From assembly GCA_030037575.1 (NCBI GenBank), contig JASHRB010000491.1:1-8619 (forward strand): a stretch of DNA of 8,619 bases, in the 5' to 3' direction. The notes beneath the pieces are model-generated. The model worked only from the letters and a program-made list of their open reading frames with translations, did no database searches and had not been told where the DNA came from. Origin of the DNA: Candidatus Sulfotelmatobacter sp. (GTDB taxonomy: Bacteria > Acidobacteriota > Terriglobia > Terriglobales > Acidobacteriaceae). This document shows positions 1 to 5,913 of the stretch, in pieces. Positions within the stretch are counted from its first letter, which is position 1. Each line of letters opens with the position of its first letter. Position numbers and translations under genes: made by a program.

Positions 1-768
1 GGCAGGACGAGGGCGGTCGGTGGGGAGTTCCAGCACCGGAAGAGTGCCCCTTAACTTCTTGTGCCAGTAATCCCATTGCTCCTGCAGAATCTCTCCCTGC
101 AGCCATTGTTTTTGCCAAACAGCGAAGTCAACGTATTGCAGGGGCAGTTCCGGCAGCGAAGAGGCTTCCTCTCCCTGGAGAAAAGCGTCATAGAGTGCTG
201 TCAGTTCTTTCTCAAATACCCCATACGACCACCCGTCGAAAGCAATGTGATGGAAGTTGAGCAACAGCACATGCTCGTCCCACCCCAACTTCAACAGCCG
301 GGCTCGAATCAGGGGTGCTTTTCCTAGGTCGAAAGGCTGACCAGCTTCGGCTGACGCCAGCCTGGCTACCTCTTCTTCCCGGCTTGCTTCTGACAGACCC
401 TCGAGATCAATGATCGGGACTCGAAACAACTCCGGCGGGGCAATTTTCTGGACAGGGTGTCCATCGACTCTCAGATAGTATGTTCGCAACACCTCGTGCC
501 GCCGCACGATCTCACTCAGGCTCCGCTCAAAGGCGCCCACGTCAAGGTAGCCCTTCAAGTCATGGCGTACGGGGATGTTGTATGCAGCGCTGCTGGGTTC
601 TAACTGATCCAACAACCATAGTCCGGTCTGCGCGGCGGAAAGAGGCAACTCGCCGTCCCGAGGGATGCGCTTCAGGCTCGGCGCCTGTGTGACGCCTTCT
701 TCCTCGAGCAGGCTGGCTAGCAAAGCAAGCTTTTGCTCGGAGAAACCAAGGCCCGAATCCTTACTCAT
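1..768 (-). CDS. NRPS, N-terminal condensation domain (partial, runs off left edge)
   Basis: Translating the minus strand from the ATG at 768 gives 256 codons with no stop up to position 1, so the gene continues outside the window. The first ~35 residues are a linker of the kind that precedes LCL-type condensation domains. Condensation motifs then follow in order: C1-like LPLSAAQTGLWLLDQL, C2 RHEVLRT, C3 FHHIAFDGWS with the complete HHxxxDG catalytic motif, and C4 YVDFAVWQ followed by LPTDRPRP. The protein should therefore form peptide bonds between carrier-bound substrates. The usual Arg of C1 (SxAQxRLW) is Gly here. Starting with C means its upstream substrate must come from another carrier, plausibly the free-standing carrier protein encoded 19 bp upstream. 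An AGAAGG sits only 2 bases before the ATG, so the ribosome site is imperfect and translation may be coupled to the upstream gene. Domains after C (A, PCP and so on) are not visible. Confidence 0.93.
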   Translation of the reverse strand, partial: MSKDSGLGFSEQKLALLASLLEEEGVTQAPSLKRIPRDGELPLSAAQTGLWLLDQLEPSSAAYNIPVRHDLKGYLDVGAFERSLSEIVRRHEVLRTYYLRVDGHPVQKIAPPELFRVPIIDLEGLSEASREEEVARLASAEAGQPFDLGKAPLIRARLLKLGWDEHVLLLNFHHIAFDGWSYGVFEKELTALYDAFLQGEEASSLPELPLQYVDFAVWQKQWLQGEILQEQWDYWHKKLRGTLPVLELPTDRPRPA

Positions 769-787
769 GACCTTCTGCCACTAATTC

Positions 788-1192
788 TCACCTTGAACGC
801 AAACTGCGCGCTACTTCTTCTTCCGTCATGCCCTCAATCCGCTTCAACAGAGTAGCGGTCTTCTCGGTCAGGCCCGGCTGTGTTTCGTGCTCAATCATGT
901 AACGTGCAAGCTGCTCAATAGTGGGAGTATCGAAAAGCAGGACCGCGGGCAAATCCATCTGAAACATCTGACGCAACCGAGAAACGATCTGTGTGGCCAC
1001 TACGGAAGCACCGCCCAATTCAAAGAAATTGTCCTCGATGCCAACCTTTTCTATCCCCAGGCTGGTGGCCCAGACGGTGGATAATACCTCCTGCAAAGTG
1101 GTCTGGGGCGCGTTCTGAGCGTTGGGCATCGACGGATCAGCACCGGGTTCTGTCCCGGCAGTCTGGCCCGTGTAATGATCCTTATTTGTCAT
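788..1192 (-). CDS. Free-standing peptidyl/acyl carrier protein
   Basis: This 134-residue protein contains a single phosphopantetheine-binding carrier domain at about residues 31-102. The signature DNFFELGGAS puts the Ser that accepts the 4'-phosphopantetheine arm at residue 63. Helix regions around IVSRLRQMF and FDTPTIEQLARYM match the PCP/ACP fold. The N-terminal ~30 residues are polar and look disordered. The C-terminal tail (RIEGMTEEEVARSL) resembles tails found after the last carrier domain of PKS/NRPS proteins. A strong Shine-Dalgarno GGAGGA lies 8 bases before the ATG. The gene ends 19 bp before the condensation-domain NRPS and is almost certainly co-transcribed with it. No adenylation domain is attached, so the substrate must be loaded in trans or by an enzyme outside the window. 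GGAS replaces the commoner GGHS/GGDS. Whether it carries an amino acid or an acyl group cannot be decided here. Confidence 0.92.
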   Translation of the reverse strand: MTNKDHYTGQTAGTEPGADPSMPNAQNAPQTTLQEVLSTVWATSLGIEKVGIEDNFFELGGASVVATQIVSRLRQMFQMDLPAVLLFDTPTIEQLARYMIEHETQPGLTEKTATLLKRIEGMTEEEVARSLRSR

Positions 1193-1311
1193 CCGATCGG
1201 TCCTCCGATTTCACTGATAGTCTAAGGCTTAACCTCGATTGCAGAGGCTGCCTGATAGGCGATGGTCTTGCTGCTAAAAGTGCAATTCGCGGGCCACTTG
1301 AATACTGCATA

Positions 1312-1340
1312 AATATATGTAAACAAACTAGTTGCTGCAA
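1312..1340 (-). promoter_or_regulatory. Candidate sigma70 promoter for the carrier protein/NRPS unit
   Basis: On the minus strand a -35-like TTGCAG (1335-1340) and a -10-like TATATT (1312-1317, five of six consensus bases) are separated by exactly 17 bases. This is the most AT-rich stretch in the 218-bp gap between the SDR and the carrier protein. Transcription from here would leave a leader of about 110 bases. The -35 match is weak, so the call rests mainly on the -10, the spacing and the location. Confidence 0.35.
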
Positions 1341-1354
1341 GTTACTATTTGTTT
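1321..1354. repeat. Imperfect inverted repeat, possible operator upstream of the carrier protein
   Basis: The left arm AAACAAACTAGT (1321-1332) and right arm ACTATTTGTTT (1344-1354) are complementary except for one bulged base, with an 11-base centre. The repeat covers the spacer and -35 of the candidate promoter for the carrier protein gene, where a repressor or activator would bind. It has no T-run on either side, so it is not a convincing terminator for the upstream SDR. Confidence 0.4.
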
Positions 1355-1410
1355 GTCGGGTTGGTGGTGCTGCATTTCTGTGATCTGTGCGAAGCCCTGT
1401 TCCCAAATTG

Positions 1411-2187
1411 CTAGCTTGGAGGATTGGGCCCGGCTAAAAAGCCGCCATCGAGAACCAGGGACTGGCCCGTCATAAAAGATGCCCGGTCTGAGCACATCCA
1501 CACCACCGCTTCGGCGACTTCCGCCGGTTTTCCGAATCGCCCGATGGGATGGCAACCAAGAACATACTTGTGAACCTCGGGCGCGCCAAAGAGCCGCTCA
1601 GCCATAGATGTTTCGATGGCTGCCGGGCACACTGCATTGATCCGAATTCCATTTCGAGCGGTTTCCAGGGCGGCGGTCTTTGTGAGCCCCACCACTCCGT
1701 GTTTGCTTGCGCTATAAGCTCCTGCTCCGAGGGAACCGATGAGGCCGGAAATCGACGCCATGTTTACAATGGCTCCGCCGGCGCCCTGTTTAAGCATCTG
1801 CCGAATTTCGTACTTCAGACAGAGCCACACGCCCTTGAGATTGATGCCGATGGTCCGATCCCAGTCTTTTTCGGACTGATTGACGATCGGTACCCAAACG
1901 CCCTCGATTCCCGCATTATTAAAGGCGATGTCCAAGCGGCCAAATTTCTCCACCGCCTGGTGAATGAGTTCTTCGACTTCGGCGGCCTTCGATACGTCGG
2001 TTTTCACAAACACACCGTCACCGCCGGCAGAACGGACCAGTTCGATGGTCTCCTGGCCTTCCGGTTCGCGCCGGCCCGCAACCACCACTTTGACTCCCGC
2101 CTTGGCGAAGAGTATGGCCGTATCACGGCCAATACCGGAGGTCCCGCCAGTTACGAGGCCGACTTTCCCTTCCAGTCCCGTTGTCAT
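1411..2187 (-). CDS. Short-chain dehydrogenase/reductase (SDR family oxidoreductase)
   Basis: This 258-residue protein is a classical SDR: an NAD(P)(H)-dependent enzyme interconverting an alcohol and a ketone. It has the dinucleotide-binding TGGTSGIG at residues 13-20, NNAG at 90-93, and the catalytic tetrad Asn116, Ser145, Tyr158, Lys162 in the YSASK motif. The C-terminal GQSLVLDGG is typical of the family. Arg39-Arg40 after the second strand favour NADPH, although this is inference. AAGGA sits 6-7 bases before the ATG, supporting the start. It is the first of three same-strand genes, but 218 bp and a possible new promoter separate it from the carrier protein. The position suggests reductive or oxidative tailoring of the NRPS product or a precursor. 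The substrate cannot be told from sequence, since the family is large and a generic housekeeping SDR would look the same. Confidence 0.92.
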   Translation of the reverse strand: MTTGLEGKVGLVTGGTSGIGRDTAILFAKAGVKVVVAGRREPEGQETIELVRSAGGDGVFVKTDVSKAAEVEELIHQAVEKFGRLDIAFNNAGIEGVWVPIVNQSEKDWDRTIGINLKGVWLCLKYEIRQMLKQGAGGAIVNMASISGLIGSLGAGAYSASKHGVVGLTKTAALETARNGIRINAVCPAAIETSMAERLFGAPEVHKYVLGCHPIGRFGKPAEVAEAVVWMCSDRASFMTGQSLVLDGGFLAGPNPPS

Positions 2188-2229
2188 CGTTTTCCTTCGT
2201 GGATCAGACCTCCCAAAACCGAACGGCAG

Positions 2230-2258
2230 ATTATCGTCTTCGCGCGAGCTTTCGCTAA
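2230..2258 (-). promoter_or_regulatory. Candidate promoter for the SDR gene
   Basis: In the 129-bp divergent gap between the SDR and the lipocalin-like gene, the minus strand has GATAAT (2230-2235, five of six bases of the -10 consensus). A weak TTAGCG (2253-2258) lies 17 bases further upstream. The predicted transcript start lies about 35 bases before the SDR ATG. No equally good promoter was found for the plus-strand gene on the other side of the gap. Confidence 0.3.
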
Positions 2259-2316
2259 AACGGTACGCTCAGATACCTTTATTGAGAACGGTGGCGGGTG
2301 TCAAGGGAGAGTCAGG

Positions 2317-2769
2317 ATGAAACCTAGTGTATCTGGAGACGCAAAGGACAAACTTGTGGGCACTTGGAAACTGGTGTCTGCTTCGAGCACAACATCGACA
2401 GGAGAGCGCAGCGAGACTCCCTATGGTCTCAATCCTGTCGGTTTTCTCACCTATACTGAAGATGGCAGAATAACCGCCATGATCAGTCATGGTGGACGAA
2501 AGGTACTCTCTTCCGGCGGGGGAGATCTCGAAGAACAAGCGGAGGCGTTTAAAACATTTTTTGGCTATGGCGGACGGTACACGGTCAGCGGCGACAAGGT
2601 AACCCATCACGTCGAAATCTCCTCCATTCAGAACTACGTAGGCAGGGACCTGGTCCGCAACGTCAAGTTCCAGGGCGACCGAATCACTTTGGCTACGCTA
2701 CCGACGCCCGTGAACGGAAAAACGCAGATCTTCGAATTGATCTGGGAGCGGCTGCGGGTCGGCTCCTGA
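2317..2769 (+). CDS. Lipocalin-like domain protein
   Basis: The chosen ATG gives 150 residues and follows AGGGAGA with 6 bases of spacing. The same frame stays open far upstream, but that part is antisense to the SDR and has no support. LVGTWKLVSA near the N terminus is the start of the lipocalin-like beta barrel (GxW at about residues 15-17). Next come YGLNPVGFLTYTEDGRITAMI and, near the end, alternating strands such as YTVSGDKVTHHVEIS and ITLATLPTPVNGKTQIFELIWERL. This matches the small bacterial family usually annotated as lipocalin-like (Pfam Lipocalin_5 type), whose members are thought to bind small hydrophobic ligands. No signal peptide is visible, so it is probably cytoplasmic. It lies upstream of and co-directional with the P450, 153 bp away. 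Its exact function is not known. A role in binding, or acting non-catalytically on, the pathway product is only inference. Confidence 0.82.
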   Translation: MKPSVSGDAKDKLVGTWKLVSASSTTSTGERSETPYGLNPVGFLTYTEDGRITAMISHGGRKVLSSGGGDLEEQAEAFKTFFGYGGRYTVSGDKVTHHVEISSIQNYVGRDLVRNVKFQGDRITLATLPTPVNGKTQIFELIWERLRVGS

Positions 2770-2798
2770 TGACCGCGCTGCTAGAGCGCTTGAAACTT

Positions 2799-2853
2799 CG
2801 AGCCCCGGATAGGCGCCAAGTCTGCCTTTGGCGCCCCGTCGCGCGAGCCCCGG
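2799..2853. repeat. 10-bp direct repeat flanking a hairpin
   Basis: CGAGCCCCGG occurs at 2799-2808 and again at 2844-2853, 45 bp apart, on either side of the 2812-2835 stem-loop between the lipocalin-like gene and the P450. The copies are exact and lie in a non-coding stretch. They could be a paired protein-binding site or chance in GC-rich DNA. Confidence 0.35.
2812..2835 (+). terminator. Stem-loop after the lipocalin-like gene, weak terminator candidate
   Basis: GGCGCCAA (2812-2819) pairs perfectly with TTGGCGCC (2828-2835) across an 8-base loop, giving a strong GC-rich stem 43 bases after the stop codon. No T-tract follows, so a standard intrinsic terminator is doubtful. It could attenuate transcription, stabilise the mRNA 3' end, or serve as an operator-like palindrome. 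Confidence 0.35.
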
Positions 2854-2875
2854 TCTTTTCGGTGTTAAACTCGAC

Positions 2876-2896
2876 TTCAGTTCCTGCGTTACTGAA
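2876..2896. repeat. Small inverted repeat upstream of the P450 start
   Basis: TTCAGT (2876-2881) and ACTGAA (2891-2896) form a 6-bp inverted repeat with a 9-base centre, ending 26 bases before the P450 start codon. This is a reasonable place for a regulator-binding site or a small leader hairpin, but the arms are short and chance is possible. Confidence 0.25.
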
Positions 2897-2922
2897 ACTC
2901 TGATCGCTGGAATAGGTGCAGG

Positions 2923-4152
2923 TTGCCCAAGGTTATCGTTCCTACCAAGAAAGTTCTTTTCACCGAAGAAATTCTGCAGGATCCCTATCCCGCGTACGCC
3001 CGCTTGCACGAAGAGGGACCGTTGCATTACCTGGATGTTGACGGCCAATGGGCGTTATGGTCGATTGTGAGCCACGCCGAGTGCTCCGTAGCAGCGAAAG
3101 ATCCCAGACTTTCCGCAAAGCGCTCGCAGCAGATGATATTGTCGCTTCCGCTCAGCCGCCAGTCCGAATTCAGCGAGCTGGCGCGCATGCTGGGCTTGTG
3201 GCTGATTTTCATGGACCCGCCGGAGCACACCCGGCTCCGCAAGCTTCTCAATAAGGGATTTTCGCCGGCGGCGGTCGAAGGCTTGCGTCCGCAAGTCGAA
3301 GCCATCGTTGATCGAATGCTAAAGCCCCTCCAGCCCGGCTCGGAAATCGAACTCATGCGCGAGTTTGCCAATCCAATGCCCGTGCGCATCATTTTGGAAA
3401 TGCTCGGAATACCGCAAGAACTGCGGGACACGTTCGTCGATTGGTCGCGGGCCATCGCCGTGTTTCGAGGCAGTCCGGATCGCACGGTGGAACAGGCGCG
3501 GGCTGCGCAAGATGCCCTGATTGCCTTAACCGATTTTTTCCAAAAAACCGTGGCTGAACGAAGACGCCATAAGGGGAGCGACCTGATTAGCCTTCTCATC
3601 GACATCGAGGAAGAAGGAGAAGTGCTCACCGAAGAAGAGCTATATGCGCAGTGCATCGCACTGCTGTTCGCAGGGCACGAGACGACTCGAAATCTGATCG
3701 GCAACGGAATGTACACCCTCCTGCGGCACCCGCAAGAAACGGCGGAGTTGCGAGAGAAACCGGAGATGATCCGCACGGCCGTCGAGGAGATTTTGCGTTA
3801 TGAAAGTCCCGTACAATTCACCGCTCGCGTGCTCAAGGAAGATGTCGAGATTTGCGGCCAGCATATTCCGAAGAAGTGGTCCGTCCTATGCATGCTCGGT
3901 GCGGCGAACCGGGATCCAAAACGGTTTCGGGACCCGGATCAGTTAGACCTCAAGAGGCTGAACAACCAACACCTGGCGTTCAGTGCGGGTCCGCATGCTT
4001 GTATTGGAGGGCAACTTGCGCGATTAGAAGGGCAGGTTGCACTTCTGAACCTGGTGCAGCGTTTTCCGGAGATGAAGCTTACCGGCCCGCGACCCGAGTG
4101 GGCTCCTACATTTGGATTCCGAGGACTGAAGCGTCTCCCAGTAATTATGTGA
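2923..4152 (+). CDS. Bacterial cytochrome P450
   Basis: This 409-residue soluble class I-type P450 inserts oxygen into an organic substrate using electrons from ferredoxin and ferredoxin reductase, neither of which is encoded here. All diagnostic motifs are present. These are the C-helix HTRLRKLLNKGF (about 102-113), the I-helix oxygen-activating AGHETT (250-255), the K-helix ExxR (Glu289-Arg292), and the heme loop FSAGPHACIG with the iron ligand Cys360. Length is normal for the family. The start is a TTG: it places the conserved DPYPAYARLHEEGP at residues 20-33 as usual, AGGTG lies 4 bases upstream, and the next in-frame Met is at residue 71. The gene converges on the luciferase-like monooxygenase with only 25 bp between stops. 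Next to an NRPS it is most likely a tailoring hydroxylase or coupling enzyme, but the substrate is not readable. Confidence 0.95.
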   Translation: MPKVIVPTKKVLFTEEILQDPYPAYARLHEEGPLHYLDVDGQWALWSIVSHAECSVAAKDPRLSAKRSQQMILSLPLSRQSEFSELARMLGLWLIFMDPPEHTRLRKLLNKGFSPAAVEGLRPQVEAIVDRMLKPLQPGSEIELMREFANPMPVRIILEMLGIPQELRDTFVDWSRAIAVFRGSPDRTVEQARAAQDALIALTDFFQKTVAERRRHKGSDLISLLIDIEEEGEVLTEEELYAQCIALLFAGHETTRNLIGNGMYTLLRHPQETAELREKPEMIRTAVEEILRYESPVQFTARVLKEDVEICGQHIPKKWSVLCMLGAANRDPKRFRDPDQLDLKRLNNQHLAFSAGPHACIGGQLARLEGQVALLNLVQRFPEMKLTGPRPEWAPTFGFRGLKRLPVIM

Positions 4153-4177
4153 AAGCTCCGCTCGTGCGCTGGGTCAC

Positions 4178-5251
4178 CTACGCCGGCAATGTAGACAACC
4201 GGCGAACACCGGCCATAACGTCGTTGAAATGTATGCCGAAGTCGATGAGACAAGCGATCTCGTCTACTCCATTTTCGCTCAGGCGTTCTGCCTGCTGAGC
4301 ACATTGATCGACAGTCCCGATAAAACTCAACGGGCTGCGCAAGTTGTTACGCGCTTGAAATTCGATCATTATTTCAGTTTCTTCTTCGCTAAGACGAGAA
4401 AGTTCCGGCTGCACCCAACTTGTTTTCCGCAAAACGCCTCGGTCATCTTTTGTTCCCACGGAATGATTTTTTTGCATTTCGATGTTGACCCTGAGGTATT
4501 CAGCCATCGCTGGTTGGGCTATCGTTCTTATCTCGTCATCGTTGTTCCCCACAAAGGTATGCGCCATCAACGTGATGTGACCTCGACGGCCATGATGCGC
4601 CTGAATTTCGTCGCGATAAAGTTTGGCTTTACGGAGGAGCTCCTTGAGGTCATGATTCAGTGAAAAGTTTGCCGTCATAACATTGAAACCGAGCCTGCCG
4701 GCGTTCAAAAAAGTGTCGTCTGATTGAGCAGTCAACCAGATTGGGAGTTCCGGTTGAATAGGCGCTGGCAGAATGTTCACGTCGGTTTTGACTCCCATAC
4801 CATTGGGCAACGACACTTTCTCGCCTCGCCATAGTTTCTGGACGATGGCGATCTTCTCATACATATCGGCGTGGCGATTCTGGTATGTATCAGGCGAGAG
4901 AACAAAATCGTTGGCGTGCCATCCTGAGGCGGCCGCAATGGCAACCCGCCCGTTTGAAAGATTGTCAATCATGGACCATTCTTCGGCTACGCGCAGAGGG
5001 TTCTGCAACGGTAGGACGACGCTGCCAGCCCGGATGGAAATGTTCTTCGTTATGACCGCTAGCGCGGCGCCGGTGACGGAGGGACTTCCGTACAGCCCCC
5101 CGAACCGTTGGAAGTGCCTTTCGGGCGTCCACACGGCAGCAAACCCGTGCTCGTCGGCAAGCTTCGCAGATTCCAGCAGCATTTGATACTTGCCGCCCGG
5201 CTGTTCTGCGGAGTCAGCGCTGAAGAAGAACAAGCTAAGCTGAGGTATCAT
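4178..5251 (-). CDS. MupA/Atu3640-type LLM class flavin-dependent monooxygenase
   Basis: This 357-residue protein is a luciferase-like monooxygenase of the subgroup found with NRPS and PKS systems (MupA/Atu3640 family, TIGR04020 type). Such enzymes use FMNH2 and O2. Features seen are the N-terminal strand QLSLFFFSAD, then AVWTPERHFQRFGGLYGSP (about 39-57), EEWSMIDNLSNGRVAIAAAS with GWHANDF (about 90-116), LPIWLTAQS (about 169-177), and the hallmark GVDEIACLIDFG near the C terminus (338-349). Length fits a stand-alone member; in some clusters the domain is embedded in a megasynthase. The ATG at 5251 begins directly at the barrel strand, and the Shine-Dalgarno is weak (AAGAGA-like). It converges on the P450. 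It probably oxidises a carrier-bound or released intermediate of the neighbouring pathway. A general alkane- or sulfonate-type LLM enzyme is less likely because of the C-terminal motif. Confidence 0.93.
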   Translation of the reverse strand: MIPQLSLFFFSADSAEQPGGKYQMLLESAKLADEHGFAAVWTPERHFQRFGGLYGSPSVTGAALAVITKNISIRAGSVVLPLQNPLRVAEEWSMIDNLSNGRVAIAAASGWHANDFVLSPDTYQNRHADMYEKIAIVQKLWRGEKVSLPNGMGVKTDVNILPAPIQPELPIWLTAQSDDTFLNAGRLGFNVMTANFSLNHDLKELLRKAKLYRDEIQAHHGRRGHITLMAHTFVGNNDDEIRTIAQPAMAEYLRVNIEMQKNHSVGTKDDRGVLRKTSWVQPELSRLSEEETEIMIEFQARNNLRSPLSFIGTVDQCAQQAERLSENGVDEIACLIDFGIHFNDVMAGVRRLSTLPA

Positions 5252-5286
5252 TCGGAATCTCTTTCTTGATTGCAGGAGCGCCAGCG

Positions 5287-5295
5287 ATCATAACA
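5287..5295 (-). promoter_or_regulatory. Candidate extended -10 promoter for the LLM monooxygenase
   Basis: On the minus strand TGT directly precedes TATGAT (-10 at 5287-5292, five of six consensus bases), giving an extended -10 element. Transcription would begin about 29 bases before the ATG at 5251. There is no good -35, which extended -10 promoters can lack. Two palindromes lie where the -35 would be. Confidence 0.3.
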
Positions 5296-5302
5296 CCCGG
5301 CT

Positions 5303-5319
5303 TCCCGCGGGACAGCTGT
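5303..5319. repeat. Two abutting palindromes upstream of the LLM monooxygenase
   Basis: The perfect 10-bp palindrome TCCCGCGGGA (5303-5312) shares its last base with the perfect 8-bp palindrome ACAGCTGT (5312-5319). They fall about 8-24 bases upstream of the candidate extended -10, in the region a repressor or activator of the monooxygenase would occupy. Each alone is unremarkable in GC-rich DNA. Their adjacency and position are the reason to list them. Confidence 0.3.
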
Positions 5320-5521
5320 TGATCCGTGCCGTGCAGTACGCGCTCGGACGATTGCTTCTGTGGCGTCGCGGCCGAGATCAAAAATCGGAACCCTCGGGGC
5401 GAGGACGGCGAGCAAGACCGATAATGTAAGGTTGTATGATGGTTTCCGGATCTTGAGCTACCCTCCGTCGCCAGAGCGAGCAACCTTTTCGCCACTACCT
5501 CCCCTCTGTAGGACATCCGGG

Positions 5522-5913
5522 CTAGACGCGCGTGAGCTGGGCAAGGACGTCAAAATGCGGGTCACGGGCGAACAGGACAAGCGAATGTTGCAGAATGAGG
5601 GCTGCGATCCACATGTCGTTGGTTGGAATCGGGAGTGCCTTGCTTACGCAGTTGGCGGTAAACGGCTGCGTAATGATGCGTCGTCTGTCCATCGGCATAA
5701 AGTACACCGACGCCGGCCTTGAGGAGAAAACGGCGCAGGACAGCGTCGTTGCGCGGTTTCTTGGCTGCCCGCAGCAAATCCGGCGCGCAATTCTCCTAGC
5801 ACGATGAATGGCAACCAGACTTCGGCGGCGAGTTCGACCGTTTCGACTACGGATACATTGCCCCGGCAAAGGTCGGCGTAGCGCTTCGCGTCGAGCGCCA
5901 GCTTCACCGCCAC
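5522..5913 (-). pseudogene. PIN-domain toxin, VapC/FitB type, broken by two frameshifts
   Basis: The minus strand encodes a PIN-domain ribonuclease toxin spread over three frames. The GTG at 5913 begins MAVKLALDAKRYADLCRG and continues to about GFAAGS. The next frame carries KKPRNDAVLRRFLLKAGVGV through RKQGTP. The last carries IPTNDMWIAALILQHS to the TAG at 5522. Removing one base from the CC at 5763-5764 and one from the CCC at 5631-5633 (read on the minus strand) restores a continuous 129-residue protein, a normal family length. The reconstruction keeps all four acidic active-site residues (Asp8, Glu41, Asp99, Asp117). The start overlaps the antitoxin stop by 10 bp, as in a working operon. 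As the sequence stands, translation of a complete toxin is not expected. Either this is recent pseudogenisation or the two extra bases are homopolymer sequencing errors. Confidence 0.88.

Noticed and set aside
1182..1406. 74-codon minus-strand open frame filling the gap before the carrier protein (possible MbtH-like or leader peptide)
   Set aside because: It needs a TTG start without ribosome site, shows no MbtH motifs and overlaps the carrier protein start.
1549..2316. Long plus-strand open frame antisense to the SDR that runs in frame into the lipocalin-like gene
   Set aside because: The SDR on the other strand has all catalytic motifs. The antisense translation has no recognisable domain, and a good ribosome site precedes the ATG at 2317.
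3027..3776. 249-codon minus-strand frame within the P450
   Set aside because: Low-complexity Ser/Arg-rich translation typical of the antisense of a GC-rich gene. The P450 frame carries all heme and oxygen-binding motifs.
5235..5516. 93-codon minus-strand open frame between the broken toxin and the LLM monooxygenase
   Set aside because: No recognisable motif, overlap with the LLM start and unremarkable composition. It could be a remnant but nothing supports a gene.
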